Positions 12,601 to 22,792 of a stretch of DNA of 64,000 bases are shown here, piece after piece. The position numbers and the translations under genes were made by a program. Under the pieces are notes generated by a model. That model ran no database searches. It was not told the origin of the DNA and worked only from the letters and a program-made list of their open reading frames with translations. Numbering within the stretch: position 1 is the stretch's first letter; the number at the start of each line of letters is the position of its first letter. The stretch spans positions 52,932,727 to 52,996,726 of the forward strand of contig OU862917.1 in the NCBI GenBank assembly GCA_917880885.1, in the 5' to 3' direction. The DNA comes from Limnephilus marmoratus (Eukaryota > Arthropoda > Insecta > Trichoptera > Limnephilidae).

Positions 12601-15600
12601 CCAGTTGAATAGTAAGACATCTCCAAACACCAAGTTTTGAGATAATGAGGTAAGCAATGTTCGAATGCTCACTAGAAATCAAATATTCTTTACATGTCTG
12701 TATTTTATATATTACTAGCTGACCCGGCCACGCCTTGCTGTGGCTAATGAAATACAACACCATCTACTGGATGGTTACCCAACCTAGATAACCAAGTGTT
12801 GTGTCGATAAATTAACTCACACTGCCATCTATTAGAAACTTATGGAACTTACAAATCATTGTCCTATAACAAACATTTAATTTGCAATAATACTATTAAG
12901 GTCAATAATCGGGATAAAAACTGTCCTTTCTTTTAAGTTGGACCAAATTACACACAGTAAGTCAAATTTCACCAAATTTGGTTAAGAAGTTTCGGAGTTT
13001 ATCTCGAACAAACATTGTGATGCGAAATTTTTATATACAGGGTGTCCGGGGGTAAAGTGCATTAACTTCGGGAGGTGATTCTACATTATGGTAGGAGTAA
13101 AAAAGATAAATAACTTTTTCTGAAATTCTAACGTTTTTTTCCCATACAAAAAGAGATACCTACTAAAAATCCTTAGTGTAAGGTAGCACTTACCCGAGTT
13201 AGCTTGCCGGGCGCATTTGTTGCAACGTTGCTTGGTGTGATTTGGCCTGAATCCATGGAAACCGTTTGTAAACATAACAAGACCGAGAATTTGACGTTTA
13301 TACAGATTGTATGTTTTAAACCAAATGTAAAAAGATAACTGAACTTAAATAACAATTGAAGACACGCTTTTAACGATAAAATTGTTATAAACTAATTGAA
13401 CACTTAACTAATGTCATCGCTTTTAACTAGTTTAACAAATTTTCAAAATGTCCACCTTCAGCTTGTAAGCAAGCATGTAAACGTAAAGTAATATTTATTA
13501 TCAATTCGTCCGTTACGGCGTATTTCATTAATGAATGTCTGCCCGTTCTTTGTTGGTAAAGTAAGGCATTTACCTAATAAGTCAATAACAAAATTACGCG
13601 GTATTGGCACAATAGTTCAATGATAAAATTACGCACAAATAAACACCATTTTTACAGCTAGGCAGGTTAGGCACGTCTACAACTAAGTAAACAAAAGTAA
13701 GTCTGAAAAAAACACGCACTGAATGAAGTTGTTCCTTTAAGTCAGTCTTAATAAATACACACTAGATAAAGACACATTAAATCAACAAGTTGACTAACAA
13801 CAATAAAGTTTTTAAAGTGAAACACTACTACGCGAATAAAATTGTGACATTCGAATTCAACACTGACACTGAGCGCTTGGAGCGAGGATTCGGCAACAGT
13901 GTAAAATAATAAAGCCAATTTTATCTTTTTACCAGAAAACTACCCCTAAAAGTTGGAATTTCGAAAAAAGTTCTTTATCTTTTTTACTTGTACTATCATG
14001 TAGGATCGCCTCCCGAAGTTAATGCAGTTTACCCCCGGACACCCTGTATATAAAGATATATGATATAAAATAGCTTCGGATTGGTCCAGTACATTAGTAT
14101 GACATTGTGAAAAATCCTACCATGACCTAGAAAACATGAACATTTTGTTTAATTCACTACAAGGTTTTCTGTATTATAATAATTTGGTAATATTTATGAG
14201 TAATTTGAGTATTGTACCAGAGAGAGGGTATACTTTTACATAAAACTGCAAACTCAACTCAAATTTCGATTTTTCGGAGATGTTTGACTAATCAACTGGA
14301 TGATCTACATATGTACAAGAGAATCAAGAGTCTGTTTTACAGGTGTTTCGGAGCAGACTGCTCATATGAACTAGCAGCATTGATTCACTATGTCCATTAT
14401 ATGACCCGCCTCAGCAAAAATTTTCAAAGTAAAAGAAATGAGGAGAGAGAAGAAAGGGGGAATAAAGGCAATTAGGTGCCTAGCAAATTTTGCTTGTATC
14501 GTGATGAAAGAAAGGAATTGACTCATGATGCAATGCCAACTCAGCCACAGACCGGGTATGTGAATGTTTGTGGGTACATACCTCCCTCTCATCGAGGATG
14601 TATTCTGGTGGGGGATTGTAACTCTCTGCATGCCCGGGAAGAGCTCTTCGAGGTGCTGGTATGTGATTTCTGATTCGTCGCATCTCCTCTGCACGGTCAT
14701 CGCTGCTCCATAACATGTAGAAACGTGTTTCCTAGAATAAAGCATACATTTTTAACCAATACATTATTATTTAAAACAACTCACTGGATCGCAGAACTTT
14801 TCACAAGTAAATGTTTCCATTGTTGTCGTTTTTTAATAATAAATTGCTCGAGTTTCTGAGGCATTTTGTCATAGCAAATTCCTTTATTATTAGCTGTGAA
14901 GAAAGTTACTTTTGAGTTCACAATTGTATAGCATTGACTTGTCAGATGAAACATTGTTATTCCAAAGGGTCGATACGCCATGTTTTTTTTATTTTATTTT
15001 AACGAGTCAAATGCCGGAACATTTCGCGGAACTTCGCGAAAAAACACTAAAAAACCACCACTTTGAATTTTGAATTGAATGTTTTGTTGATAAATTTTGA
15101 GCTATCGTATATTTTATTGACTGAAACACGTTCACAACACAATAAACTATCCACTAAAATCACATTACTTGCATTTATTACGTAAATTAATAGGTTTTAC
15201 GACGTTTTAATCGCGATACAAATACATCGCGATAATGATAACGACCGTTAATTTCGCGATAAAATCTGACAGCGCATTGTCATGGAAGAAATCGTTTTAA
15301 AAATAATCCAGTGTGGCAATTCGAGTGAAATCTTTAACACTACCTAGAGTAATGATGGCGCAAGCGATTTTGACACTGTTCTTCATACAAATGTCGTACA
15401 TATAAGGGTCAAAATCGCAGACCAAAAGTTTTTCAAAGACAATATTATTCAAATATTTGAATTATTTTCTGCGCCTGCGCATTAGGACCCGCGCGCCGGC
15501 GCGTCTCCGGCATTTGACCGGTTAAAAGACAAACATTCCTGTGTTGCGAATAACCCAACAATGTTTGAAAATCTCCTACTACCATCACAGAAAGCCGAAA

Positions 15601-18600
15601 ATGTTGCTTGTGTTGTGATGGAGGACTTAGCCAGCCGAGGAATCGAACACGCGACGCTTGGGTGGGACCCAAGCGCTATGCCCACTCAACCACTGACCAG
15701 TCAGTGGTTGAGTGGGCATATTGATTTCATTAGTTCTTTTAATTTCGCTAGATGCCTCTCATCATAATTACATACATAAACACTAAAACACATTTTTATT
15801 ACCTAGCATAGGTTGCAGAATGGCTTGCAAAATATTATTAACTAAATAAGATATTTGTTTATTTCCTTTGTTACACTTCACAACCAATTTTATTAAAAGT
15901 TTAAATTATTTTTTATTATTCATATGACCTCCGTTTCCATCTTTTCTCCTTCCACCTCCTGAGCGGGAGGAAAGGGATGCCCATTCGCCTATACTGTCAA
16001 TGAAGATACACAGGAGATAATAAGGATAAGTATTAACAAAAATACGGTAGGCCTTACCTTCTTCTTGTCTCTGTCTATTCTGTCCTGTGCTCGAGTCTTG
16101 ATCCATCCGGCCCGCAGCGCGCGCACCAGTCGGTTGACCTGGCGCTGCTCCAGCTGCGATGGGAGGAAGGAGCGCTTGTGCTCGGGGAATGCTCTCACGG
16201 GGCACTGCAGCACCTCGCTGGAGAACCACTCCACCCACTCCTGAGAAAATAAATACAATACACACATGTTCATCAGCCAGTCGAGTGACAGACAAAATAA
16301 AAACTTTTTTGGAGCTCATTTTGAATATTTTCCACTCAAATTAAAAAAATTGTACCTCCGAATTTTAAAATGGAGACACACAAACTGATTATAGTTCTAT
16401 ACAGCCAATGAATTCAACTATCTTTTGTCGATTATCACATATTCATAGGATTTATAAAAAAAATTGTATAAAATCGTAAACTTCTATTTATTTACTTACA
16501 AATAAGGGAAAATTTGCTAAAAATTGGTAGCAAAGCAATCCTAGGTATTTTAAATAGTGTCATATTGTGGCAAAAAGCGCTCAAGTGGTTAGTATTGTAT
16601 CGAAATACAATTAGCCTTTGGAAATAACGGCTAGGTGACATCAATGCCTAATGCTGTTGATGAAAAATGAAAATTATGCACCGACAAACTAGTAACTAGT
16701 ACTAGTAGTAATACGTATAATTTTTATATTTAACAGTTGAAAATTTGGTATTGAATTGTCGCCAACTCCCAGTACTATAATGTACATAATATCACACACC
16801 TAGTACAAGACTATCATAAGTGGAAGAGTAAAAATTTTACAGTTAATTAATAGAAGGATTACATACAGGGTAGTCTTCATAAGTGGGATCAGGTGTTTTT
16901 CCATGCCTCAACCTGGCCAGGATCTCTAGATCTGTTTTGCTGAGGATCACGTCCTGGCCGGTCAGGGGATCGTTCACTGTCCGCCAGAAGTCAGGGTCCT
17001 CGCAGCGTCTGATGAAACAAATAAAAGCATTCAATATCTATGCAGCTCATTAACATGAAATGAATATGCCTAATTAAAATAAATATTCGCACTCAAACCT
17101 CGCCATCGAACAGTATTAACCCTCCCACAACTTAAGCAGATATATGCGTTAGAAATACGACAGCAGTCAAGTACAATAAGCGTGTTTATACGTCGACGCG
17201 TGTGTCTCCATAGAAACCTTTATAACTCTGTTATTCTTTTAGTGACATCCCTAAAACAAAAAGTAAAAGGTCTGACACATAATTTTTCCCGCCAAATTTC
17301 GGACCGGCGGCTCGACATTGTTAATTTTTATATGAAATGATAAAAAAGTGAGGTGACAGAAGTGTTTATTATACATTTATACAATAGAATAAATATTGTT
17401 GTTTACATAATCTGTGATTTTAGTACCGTTTTCACATAAAAATATCAAGTGAGTCATTTTCACATTTTTTTAATGTTTGCATTCTAAATTTTAATATTTA
17501 CAAAAGTTAATATTTATTTGTAATACAATAATTCGAAAGCTTATTTTGTAACCTTTCTAAAACAGTTTTTACTATACGGCTACGTTCAGAAATGTTTGAT
17601 TTATAGAGCTTTAATTGTGAAGCGGTAATAACACTAAGTTTTCATAAAATGTCATTTTGTTTGAGACATCTCAAGCGAATATTCGCGAAAATTCGGAGGG
17701 GTTAATACGGTAACGTCTGCATGGTTGAATTTCAGAACCCAGCTTCGAGTGCATGTCTGACGCCACGCTATACGTGCCGCGCCACAAATAACATCTGCGT
17801 ACGTGGAATTTCACACAAAGCTACTGTTATTGAATCGTTATCAGTTATCGGTTTGAATTCAAGAATTTCACACAAGATGTAGCTACTTCCGTCATCAGGT
17901 CAGATGAGGGCGTCTCCCCGCTAGGTATAACTACGAATTTGTAAATATATAGTATCTCTCCGGATATGGAAAAATTGACAGTAATACATGTTGTATCAAG
18001 TGGCTATATATTACATATGACCTCATTGCTCCATCGGTTACTTTGTCCCTGTGACTATCTACACTGGATGACAGTGGATCCGAGGAACGGACTATTTCTG
18101 GAACCAGTACCTATTGGATTAAAATGGTCACTAACACTACTGGGCGAAGCCGAACCAAAAGCCGCCCGCAGGGCCTAGCAGTAAAAACCTGCAGAACTAG
18201 TTTTAAATTTAGTGTGATAAGTATGGGCTCATTTTAAAGCATGAAAAAAACAACTGCATGTGAATGGCAAAGGGCAAGACAGTCTAATAGAATTGGTTGT
18301 TTCAATAATATCTAAATCGATGGCAAATTTTGCATTTTTTCAATAGGTTCCAATTCACTGACAGTCGGAATAAATAGACCTGCCCTAAAGTCAAATTTTA
18401 TGGATGATGTGATGAAATTTTGCATGCTTGACTTTATATTGAATCCATTATTAGATTTCGAAAAACTGTGTGTAAAGCCCGGGCACAGCAGGGGATTTCA
18501 GCTAATTTATTATGTAAAAAAAACTTGTGTTACTTTAAGAATTCTTCAATCTGATCACGCTGAGGGGGTTTGAGAATCTGTTTTCCGTCCAAGTCATAAC

Positions 18601-21600
18601 CGATGTGAGGGTATTCCTTGTACCAGTGCAGTGGTACATCTCCAATGGTATTTCTACGGTCCTCTTCGTCCGATGAATCATCACTACCATATTCATCTGA
18701 AAACAATCATTTACGTATTAAATTAATAACATAATTTAATCACAAAACCGTTATTGTCTCACTTTTCAACAAAATCATATTACAGTAAAACCCGTTTATA
18801 ATATTCTGATATTACAGATATCTCAATTTGGCATGCAAGATTTTCCCAGGTGCCAAAAGATTGAATGTGGAGAAATCAATTTACAATTAATTTTATATAT
18901 TCTAATATTATTATTCAATAAATAATATTATTATACAATTTATAAAGACACTTTATTTTTAAACACGTTCTTCTATGTAATTAATTAATCGCCTAGTTTG
19001 ATAATGCCTTCAGAAGGCCAAACAGCTGTCACGCGTAATAATATTTACATAGCAGAACTTGTTTATAAATAAACTGTTTTTATATATTGAATAAATAATA
19101 TTACTGAACATATAAAAGAAATCAAGCTGGTCTGGGGTAACCGACTGATTTCGGTATGTTGCCGGCATTGAGTTTCAATTCTGTTTAAAATTTGAGCTAC
19201 GGTCCTCTTTGACAAACAAAATCTTATTTTGAAATCGACGTCTGCAAAATAATTGAAATGGTCCAGTCCATGCATAAAAACACGCGGTTGTCTGCATCTT
19301 TCAGCTTCGTCTTCACTGCTACTGGATGAACAACTATCTTCGAGAATTGTCAATCGCTCATCTTTACTTTCACTGTAATGTTTCACTGTTTGCTCGATAA
19401 GGAATCCATTGCACAAACGCACATTATATAATATTATATCGTAAAAATAGTACACGGGTCCGAGTAACAAAGCACCGAGAACAATTTCCTACTTACAACT
19501 GTCAACAAATGTCAACAAACGGACCGTTGTCCATTTAAATGACCAAAATCGGTCCGTAAAGCATTAACTGCTACTTAACCGACCGGTAGATCGGTGAATG
19601 TTTATAAAACGATGAAATCAGACAGTAGACCAAATATTTGTTATAATAGTATCACGCGTGACAAACAGATGGTTATAAAACTGGCCCTAAGTGTCTGATT
19701 TCACGTAGGCTAATCTCTCGGAGGTACACCTGGAAGATGTATTATTCAGTCCCATGAACAATCTTAAAGTACGATTCCGAGGTTGGCAGACCGTGGACTT
19801 AATAATAGACATGCTAATAATTATTATTATAACATCTAGTATTAAGTTTGTGGTCTGCAGCTGAGGTTTGCAGTCTGCCGCCGACCGTCTGGGAATTTCA
19901 AGAGATGAACATTAAAACTTACCTTTTCTAGTTACTTCTTCGACTTCCTCTTCACTCTCTGCTTTATCCACCTTTTCATTTGAAATTTCTTCCTCTTTGT
20001 CTAATTTTCCATTTGTACTAGAATCTTTTTTCGTATCACTTTTTAGAATCTTTTTATTTTTACTATCAGTCGCGATAACTTTTGTTTTTCCTTCAGGTTT
20101 TCTTTCGCCTGTTTTCGGTGTGTCCTTTCCCCTCAGTTGAATGACTGGAGATTTAGAAGGTGTTTTTACATCTGTTTTATTTGATTTGGGGTCCGCTTTT
20201 TTAGCTGAGGCTTTAGTGTTTTTAGATCCTTTTGTGTTTTTGGATTCAGAAGCTGCGTCAGATGAATCATCCTCAATTCCTGACTCTGATCCATCATCAG
20301 AAGCTTCTTCTTCATCTTCCTCTCCATCATCTTCACTATCCTGATATAAAATAAATAAACATTGAATAATATTGTAAAAAGCAGTCAACTGCAAACAAAA
20401 TTTTTCTACGAAAGAGTCAGCAAGATTTTTATGTTGGGATAAAACAAATACCAATGTTCTTAATTGGTAATACGGCACTAAATTTTGTAAACTTATTCAA
20501 ACAAAAGAATGAACAGTAACAAATTCGATAGCTGTTTGGAAACAAATATTAATTTTGGGTAATTGTAATTTTGAATGTAGTATTTTCCGACCCCCCGAAT
20601 GTAAATAGTTGTCTTTGGTAGTAATTAAGGTGAATCAGAGTTTTTTTTCTAAAAAATTTTGGCATTGCATGGCTAGCGAACCTGAAAGTTAACCATTCTT
20701 TTTTTAGAGCCTACTGTGACTACTAAATTGGTATAAACATTATGCTATGGTTTTATGTTCCCTAGCAAGTGGGGAAAGAGCTGCAAAGAGACGAGAGTGT
20801 ACATACAAATGAACATTAACAATCTTGCGGACCAAGTAAATAAGGTTGGTCATTTTTTAATCAATCAAAATAACTTTTATGAAATAAGAAGGGCATGTTT
20901 TCTCAGAAAATAGAATTTAGCAATAAAAAATATATATATTTACCTCTCCTGCACTACTGGATTCAAAAGATAATTCATCGTCATCATCATCAGTGTCAAA
21001 AATAGGTTTCTGTAAATTAAAGAATAATAAAAATAAATATATTAATGAAATTAGGGTAATTATCGGTTCGGCCTGGCCACGCTTATTACGAATAATTTTT
21101 AGAAAAAAACTTTAGATTCGCCTTAATTACTATAAAAGGAAACTTTTTGGCTTTGGGGCGGCGGAAAATAATGCATTCTAATTTTCAATTGCATAAAACC
21201 ATAATTCACTTCGCGAACCGACCCAGCGAAAATCCGCGGCCGTAACTGTCACTGTTATGTTGGTATCCTTGATAAATTAACAAGAGCTAATACGACTGTA
21301 GCCGACTTCGTGAAATTATGAAATTTGTCTAGCGGGCTTGTTTGTGTAACATGGTTTGTGATACAAAAGAATGTGCCCCTTTATAACGCCTACTCGCGTC
21401 AACGCAAGAAAAACATCCCAGTTTTCAAGTGGTTTAGCGGCTACGCTAGGTTTGTGTAACATGGTTTGTGATTCGCGGTATTTCATGTAGGTAACACACG
21501 AAGTCGGCTACAGTCCATAACAGTGACAGCTACGGCCGCGGATTTTTGCTGCGTCGGTTCGCGAAGTGAGCTTTGGTTTTATGCAATTGAAAATTAAAAT

Positions 21601-22280
21601 GCATTATTTTCCGCCGCCCCAAAGCCAAAAAGTTTCCTTTTATAGTAATTAAGGCGAATCTAAAGTTTTTTTCTAAAAATTATTCGTAATAAGCGTGGCC
21701 AGTCCGAACCGATAATTACCGAAATTAGTTGTACTTCCAAACCAGTTTATTTGTGTCATTCTTTTGCATTCAAAATATAATAGATTAGTATCGAATTTTT
21801 CAGAAAAGATAGGTTTGTTTTCATTTAGTACGAAAATAATTCTTACATCTACTTCCCCATCAGATTCCTCAGCTTCTCCCTCTGAGTCAGTGCTGTCCGC
21901 CTCTTCATTGTTCACCAATCGAAGTAAATCTTCAGTTTTCTGTAAAACGTGTTTAAAATGAATATAAATTCCGGTACACTTACATCGACACTTAATTTAA
22001 CATTTTAACAAATCAAATACTCAAAGAAAGAGTAGTGACACACTTTTTAAGACAGATGATTGTGCATCTTATTCATTATTTTATGGAAAAGACAACGAAA
22101 ACACTAAATTTAAAAGAGAACAACAAATAAAAAACTATAGTTAACCTAAAACCAACTTACGTGAACAAGGCTATCTTCAAATGAATCGTTATCACTTTCT
22201 ACTTGGGGTTTAGGATTCACTTTGATTTTAGGATTATTAACGTGTTTTCGCTTTTTAAGCCCCTCTTTAGGAGGCGGCAT
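3469..22280 (-). CDS. BOP1: BOP1, ribosome biogenesis WD40 protein (14 exons, last exon off-window)
   Basis: BOP1 is a nucleolar protein of the PeBoW complex (with Pescadillo and WDR12), needed for 27S/32S pre-rRNA processing and 60S subunit assembly. Exons, 5' to 3' on the minus strand: 22280-22161, 21939-21847, 21009-20944, 20340-19923, 18696-18534, 17008-16867, 16240-16058, 14731-14582, 12488-12321, 10938-10764, 8653-8432, 6544-6267, 5498-5353, 3618-3469. Every junction has GT/AG and phases agree, giving 824 codons plus 2 nt. Residues 1-232 are a lysine-rich, acidic nucleolar-type tail. About 240-500 is the BOP1NT domain ([30 protein letters not shown] block). From about 502 onward are WD40 repeats. 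The family ends about 40 residues after HGMVY, so one short exon should lie left of position 1. Human BOP1 is 746 aa; this one is longer mainly in the acidic tail. Identification is very secure. Confidence 0.96.
3740..4690. repeat. Degenerate ~100-bp tandem array
   Basis: About nine diverged units share the order ATATCTGAA, GAGGGCCGGC, GCGACGGAAATCG, GCAAAATTTCGATTTACGCG, GAAATAT and TTTTTACGAATTTACTTCGA. Unit length varies between about 90 and 120 bp. It lies in a BOP1 intron. A fragment of a ribozyme-bearing element interrupts it at about 3960-4045. Confidence 0.75.
3960..4045 (-). mobile_element. Truncated copy of the 56714-56876 ribozyme-bearing element
   Basis: On the minus strand this reads CGCTGTCCGAAACGTTGGCT, with GCCGTGTTGCG and TTTTGGGG end sequence, as in the intact copy at 56714-56876. 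The CTGATGA box is absent, so the ribozyme here would be dead. Confidence 0.55.
4784..5304 (+). mobile_element. TTAA-flanked MITE, family TTAA-1
   Basis: TTAA duplications at 4784-4787 and 5301-5304 flank inverted ends CCGGTCAAAGGCC and GGCCTGTCACCGG. At 521 bp with no transposase, it fits a non-autonomous piggyBac-type element (TTAA target). The ends differ from the canonical CCC, so the superfamily is inferred from the TTAA only. Confidence 0.7.
5353..5498 (-). CDS. BOP1: BOP1 exon 13, WD40
   Basis: Codes [20 protein letters not shown] and [19 protein letters not shown]. It ends in phase 2 (TG, completed by G to give Trp). Confidence 0.95.
5678..6076 (+). mobile_element. Family A repeat, near full length
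   Basis: Runs from GCTCCACACATAGTAGGGC to CCCATACCCGCCTTCTAAAT. Middle blocks include GTGTCCAGGAGTGATGGACG and CAACCAGTCTCTCCCAAT. It serves as the reference copy for the family (~400 bp). Lies in a BOP1 intron. Confidence 0.65.
6267..6544 (-). CDS. BOP1: BOP1 exon 12, WD40
   Basis: Codes [20 protein letters not shown] and [20 protein letters not shown], then [13 protein letters not shown]. The WHGRGDYL and HQLSRRRSQSPF blocks are BOP1 hallmarks. Confidence 0.96.
7744..8211 (-). mobile_element. TTAA-flanked MITE, family TTAA-1, reverse copy
   Basis: TTAA at 7744-7747 and 8208-8211; left end CCGGTGACTGGCCGG. It is highly similar to the reverse complement of 4784-5304, including the CATTACTCTAGGTGATGCTA block. 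Confidence 0.7.
8432..8653 (-). CDS. BOP1: BOP1 exon 11, WD40
   Basis: Codes [20 protein letters not shown] and onward to [13 protein letters not shown]. It completes blade 1 (VKVWEI) and most of blade 2. Confidence 0.93.
8697..9336. mobile_element. Helitron-like candidate
   Basis: Begins near TATATGTATATAAAAATGAA, with CCATAACTTCAGAACGACTT following, and ends GCTGGGAACCAGCTAGT. Starts and ends of this style are common in insect Helitron-type non-autonomous elements. A related 3' part is at 63560-63880. No replication protein is present, so the class is tentative. Confidence 0.4.
9794..10279 (-). mobile_element. Deleted Tc1/mariner-type element with DDE transposase remnant
   Basis: Inverted ends GTGGCGCAAAAGTTGTCACC and GATGACTTTTGCGCCACC. 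On the minus strand, [20 protein letters not shown] followed by ALKENIRQ, a stop and [12 protein letters not shown] matches the tail of DDE_3-type transposases after the last catalytic residue. The rest is lost. Confidence 0.7.
10345..10690 (+). pseudogene. Non-LTR retrotransposon C-terminal remnant
   Basis: Plus-strand translation [20 protein letters not shown] and [10 protein letters not shown] resembles the C-terminal tail of insect non-LTR reverse transcriptases (pattern FYRYYNGHCSEELA ... HPF). There is no catalytic domain. Lies in a BOP1 intron. Confidence 0.5.
10764..10938 (-). CDS. BOP1: BOP1 exon 10, first WD40 repeat
   Basis: Codes [20 protein letters not shown] and [20 protein letters not shown], then SGCDDGTVK. 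This is the first WD40 blade. It ends in phase 1 (G completing GTT, Val). Confidence 0.95.
10965..11847 (+). mobile_element. TTAA-flanked MITE, family TTAA-2, with nested insertion
   Basis: TTAA at 10965-10968 and 11844-11847, with the right end GGAGGGG before TTAA. It shares long blocks with 17116-17705 (CAAGTACAATAAGCGTGTTT; GTTGTTTACATAATCTGTGA). A ~200-bp palindromic-ended insert (GGCGGATCCAG ... CTGGATCCGCC, about 11210-11401) is missing from the other copy and so was added later. Confidence 0.65.
12090..12230 (+). mobile_element. Fragment of family TTAA-1
   Basis: CACTTTGAAGTAATATTTTG, then CCGAAACACATTCC and ACAATAAACTATCTATAAAA, matches the left third of the TTAA-1 elements. The remainder is missing. 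Confidence 0.45.
12321..12488 (-). CDS. BOP1: BOP1 exon 9, end of BOP1NT
   Basis: Codes [20 protein letters not shown] and [19 protein letters not shown], closing the BOP1NT domain. Phase 0. Confidence 0.95.
13036..14048. mobile_element. ~1-kb inverted-repeat element (CAGGGTGTCCGGGGGTAAA ends)
   Basis: The left end CAGGGTGTCCGGGGGTAAAG, then ATTAACTTCGGGAGGTGATT, is mirrored at the right by GCCTCCCGAAGTTAATGCAG and TTTACCCCCGGACACCCTG. Both ends are flanked by TATA. It contains no supported transposase. It is inserted in a repeat beginning near 12715 (ACTAGCTGACCCGGCC) and lies in a BOP1 intron. Confidence 0.7.
14280..14415 (+). pseudogene. Short non-LTR reverse-transcriptase tail remnant
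   Basis: Translation [20 protein letters not shown] and [16 protein letters not shown] resembles the same C-terminal RT tail seen at 10345-10690. Only ~45 residues survive. Confidence 0.4.
14582..14731 (-). CDS. BOP1: BOP1 exon 8
   Basis: Codes [17 protein letters not shown] and then [20 protein letters not shown], the most conserved BOP1 signature. Phase 0 on both sides, with a GTATGT donor. Confidence 0.96.
14999..15525 (+). mobile_element. TTAA-flanked MITE, family TTAA-1
   Basis: TTAA at 14999-15002 and 15522-15525; ends GAGTCAAATGCCGG and CCGGCATTTGACCGG. It closely resembles 4784-5304 in content and order. A SINE tail starts immediately after the right TTAA. Confidence 0.7.
15526..15720 (-). 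mobile_element. tRNA-derived SINE with palindromic head
   Basis: Read on the minus strand: an A-box-like TGGTTGAGTGGGC, a B box GTTCGATTCCT (revcomp near 15638-15649), then a body CTAAGTCCTCCATCAC and a tail GAATGTTTGTCTT. Other copies are at 26086-26260 and 54809-54951. Here the head is mirrored: 15677-15696 and 15701-15720 form a perfect 20-bp inverted repeat around a 4-nt loop. Confidence 0.7.
16058..16240 (-). CDS. BOP1: BOP1 exon 7
   Basis: Codes [20 protein letters not shown] followed by [12 protein letters not shown] and LRAGWIKTR. This corresponds to the family block around KRSFIPSLVEKEKV...MGWIQPR. Phase 0 on both sides. Confidence 0.95.
16867..17008 (-). CDS. BOP1: BOP1 exon 6
   Basis: Codes [20 protein letters not shown] and onward, matching the conserved DPDYWRTVQDPMTG block of BOP1. 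It ends in phase 0 at YEDYP. Confidence 0.95.
17116..17705 (+). mobile_element. TTAA-flanked MITE, family TTAA-2
   Basis: TTAA at 17116-17119 and 17702-17705, with CCCTCC after the left TTAA and GGAGGGG before the right one. The CCC terminus and TTAA target fit piggyBac-type elements. Compare 10965-11847. Confidence 0.7.
18534..18696 (-). CDS. BOP1: BOP1 exon 5, start of BOP1NT domain
   Basis: Codes [20 protein letters not shown] and then [12 protein letters not shown], the diagnostic opening of the BOP1NT domain. It ends in phase 2 (AA, completed by A of the next exon to give Lys). Confidence 0.95.
19146..19460 (-). pseudogene. PIF/Harbinger transposase N-terminal remnant
   Basis: Minus-strand translation [20 protein letters not shown], then [20 protein letters not shown], resembles the N-terminal part of HARBI1-type transposases (RxFxxR...F..RFRLSK.TV..LL). 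No DDE region follows. It lies in a BOP1 intron on the same strand as the gene. Confidence 0.5.
19923..20340 (-). CDS. BOP1: BOP1 exon 4, acidic then Lys/Ser-rich linker
   Basis: A 418-nt exon starting in phase 0 ([12 protein letters not shown]). It is acidic first, then a low-complexity Lys/Ser/Thr stretch, then acidic again ([14 protein letters not shown]). It ends with one base, G, that completes an Asp codon with exon 5. This long linker accounts for most of the extra length over human BOP1. Confidence 0.88.
20944..21009 (-). CDS. BOP1: BOP1 exon 3
   Basis: A 66-nt phase-0 exon coding [15 protein letters not shown] and onward. It continues the acidic N-terminal tail and joins in frame to exons 2 and 4. 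Confidence 0.85.
21055..21720. mobile_element. 666-bp foldback element with 205-bp arms and 8-bp duplication
   Basis: The direct duplication GAAATTAG lies at 21047-21054 and 21721-21728. Arms 21055-21259 and 21516-21720 are near-perfect inverse copies (for example GGTAATTATCGGTTCGG / CCGAACCGATAATTACC). The loop is ~256 bp. The 8-bp target size fits hAT-like elements. It lies in the intron between BOP1 exons 2 and 3. A related fragment is at about 20580-20700. Confidence 0.82.
21847..21939 (-). CDS. BOP1: BOP1 exon 2
   Basis: A 93-nt phase-0 exon coding an acidic serine/glutamate stretch ([20 protein letters not shown]). It has a GTAAGA donor and a CAG acceptor. Confidence 0.85.
22161..22280 (-). 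CDS. BOP1: BOP1 exon 1 (start codon)
   Basis: The ATG is at 22280-22278, giving [16 protein letters not shown], a basic nuclear-localisation-like start. The exon ends in phase 0 at a GTAAGT donor. No upstream in-frame ATG is needed, and the acidic stretch begins at its end ([10 protein letters not shown]). Confidence 0.9.
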
Positions 22281-22551
22281 GGTTAATTTATTTTTGTTGA
22301 AACTCGAAGAAACAACGCACGTGTGAAAATGTCAAACACAGGCCGTCAAATTTAAGTTACGTGTTGCTATATCAATAAATTTATATAAAAATTTCAAGTA
22401 CCTACTTAAATTCTCTCCACAAAGGGGCTAGTTGTGATTATATTTTACATGCCGTTTTATGCGCCACTCCATACTCATTAATTTGAATTTTGTTTTCGGG
22501 AATAAATGAATGCAAATATTCGAAGTGGAAATCAACCCACTCCCCGACAAT
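22281..22551 (-). promoter_or_regulatory. BOP1 5' flank with CACGTG E-box
   Basis: A perfect CACGTG palindrome sits at 22318-22323, 38 bp upstream of the BOP1 start codon. In insects and vertebrates, Myc/Max binds this E-box near the start sites of nucleolar ribosome-biogenesis genes, often just downstream of the transcription start. The match is seen directly; binding is inferred. No TATA box stands out in the region. Confidence 0.4.
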
Positions 22552-22792
22552 CAAGGTAAGGCCACACTGAGCCCACGCAACGCCACGCCACGTGGGTAGA
22601 CGTCACCATTTCCATATCTGGACTGCTTACCATCCACACATTTTCTATGGAAACGGGTGCTTTAGAAACATACTAGCCCCACGCAATGCAAACCGACGCC
22701 CCCTACGCTACGTGGACCTGCCGCAGCCAGATCGGCGTGGGCCATGTGGAAGGTGGAGGGGGTATGGTCACGCCTACTACGAGATGATTTGA

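Noticed and set aside
17966..18178. 70-codon plus-strand frame in a BOP1 intron
   Set aside because: No recognisable domain, no regulatory context, and opposite to the gene; consistent with chance.
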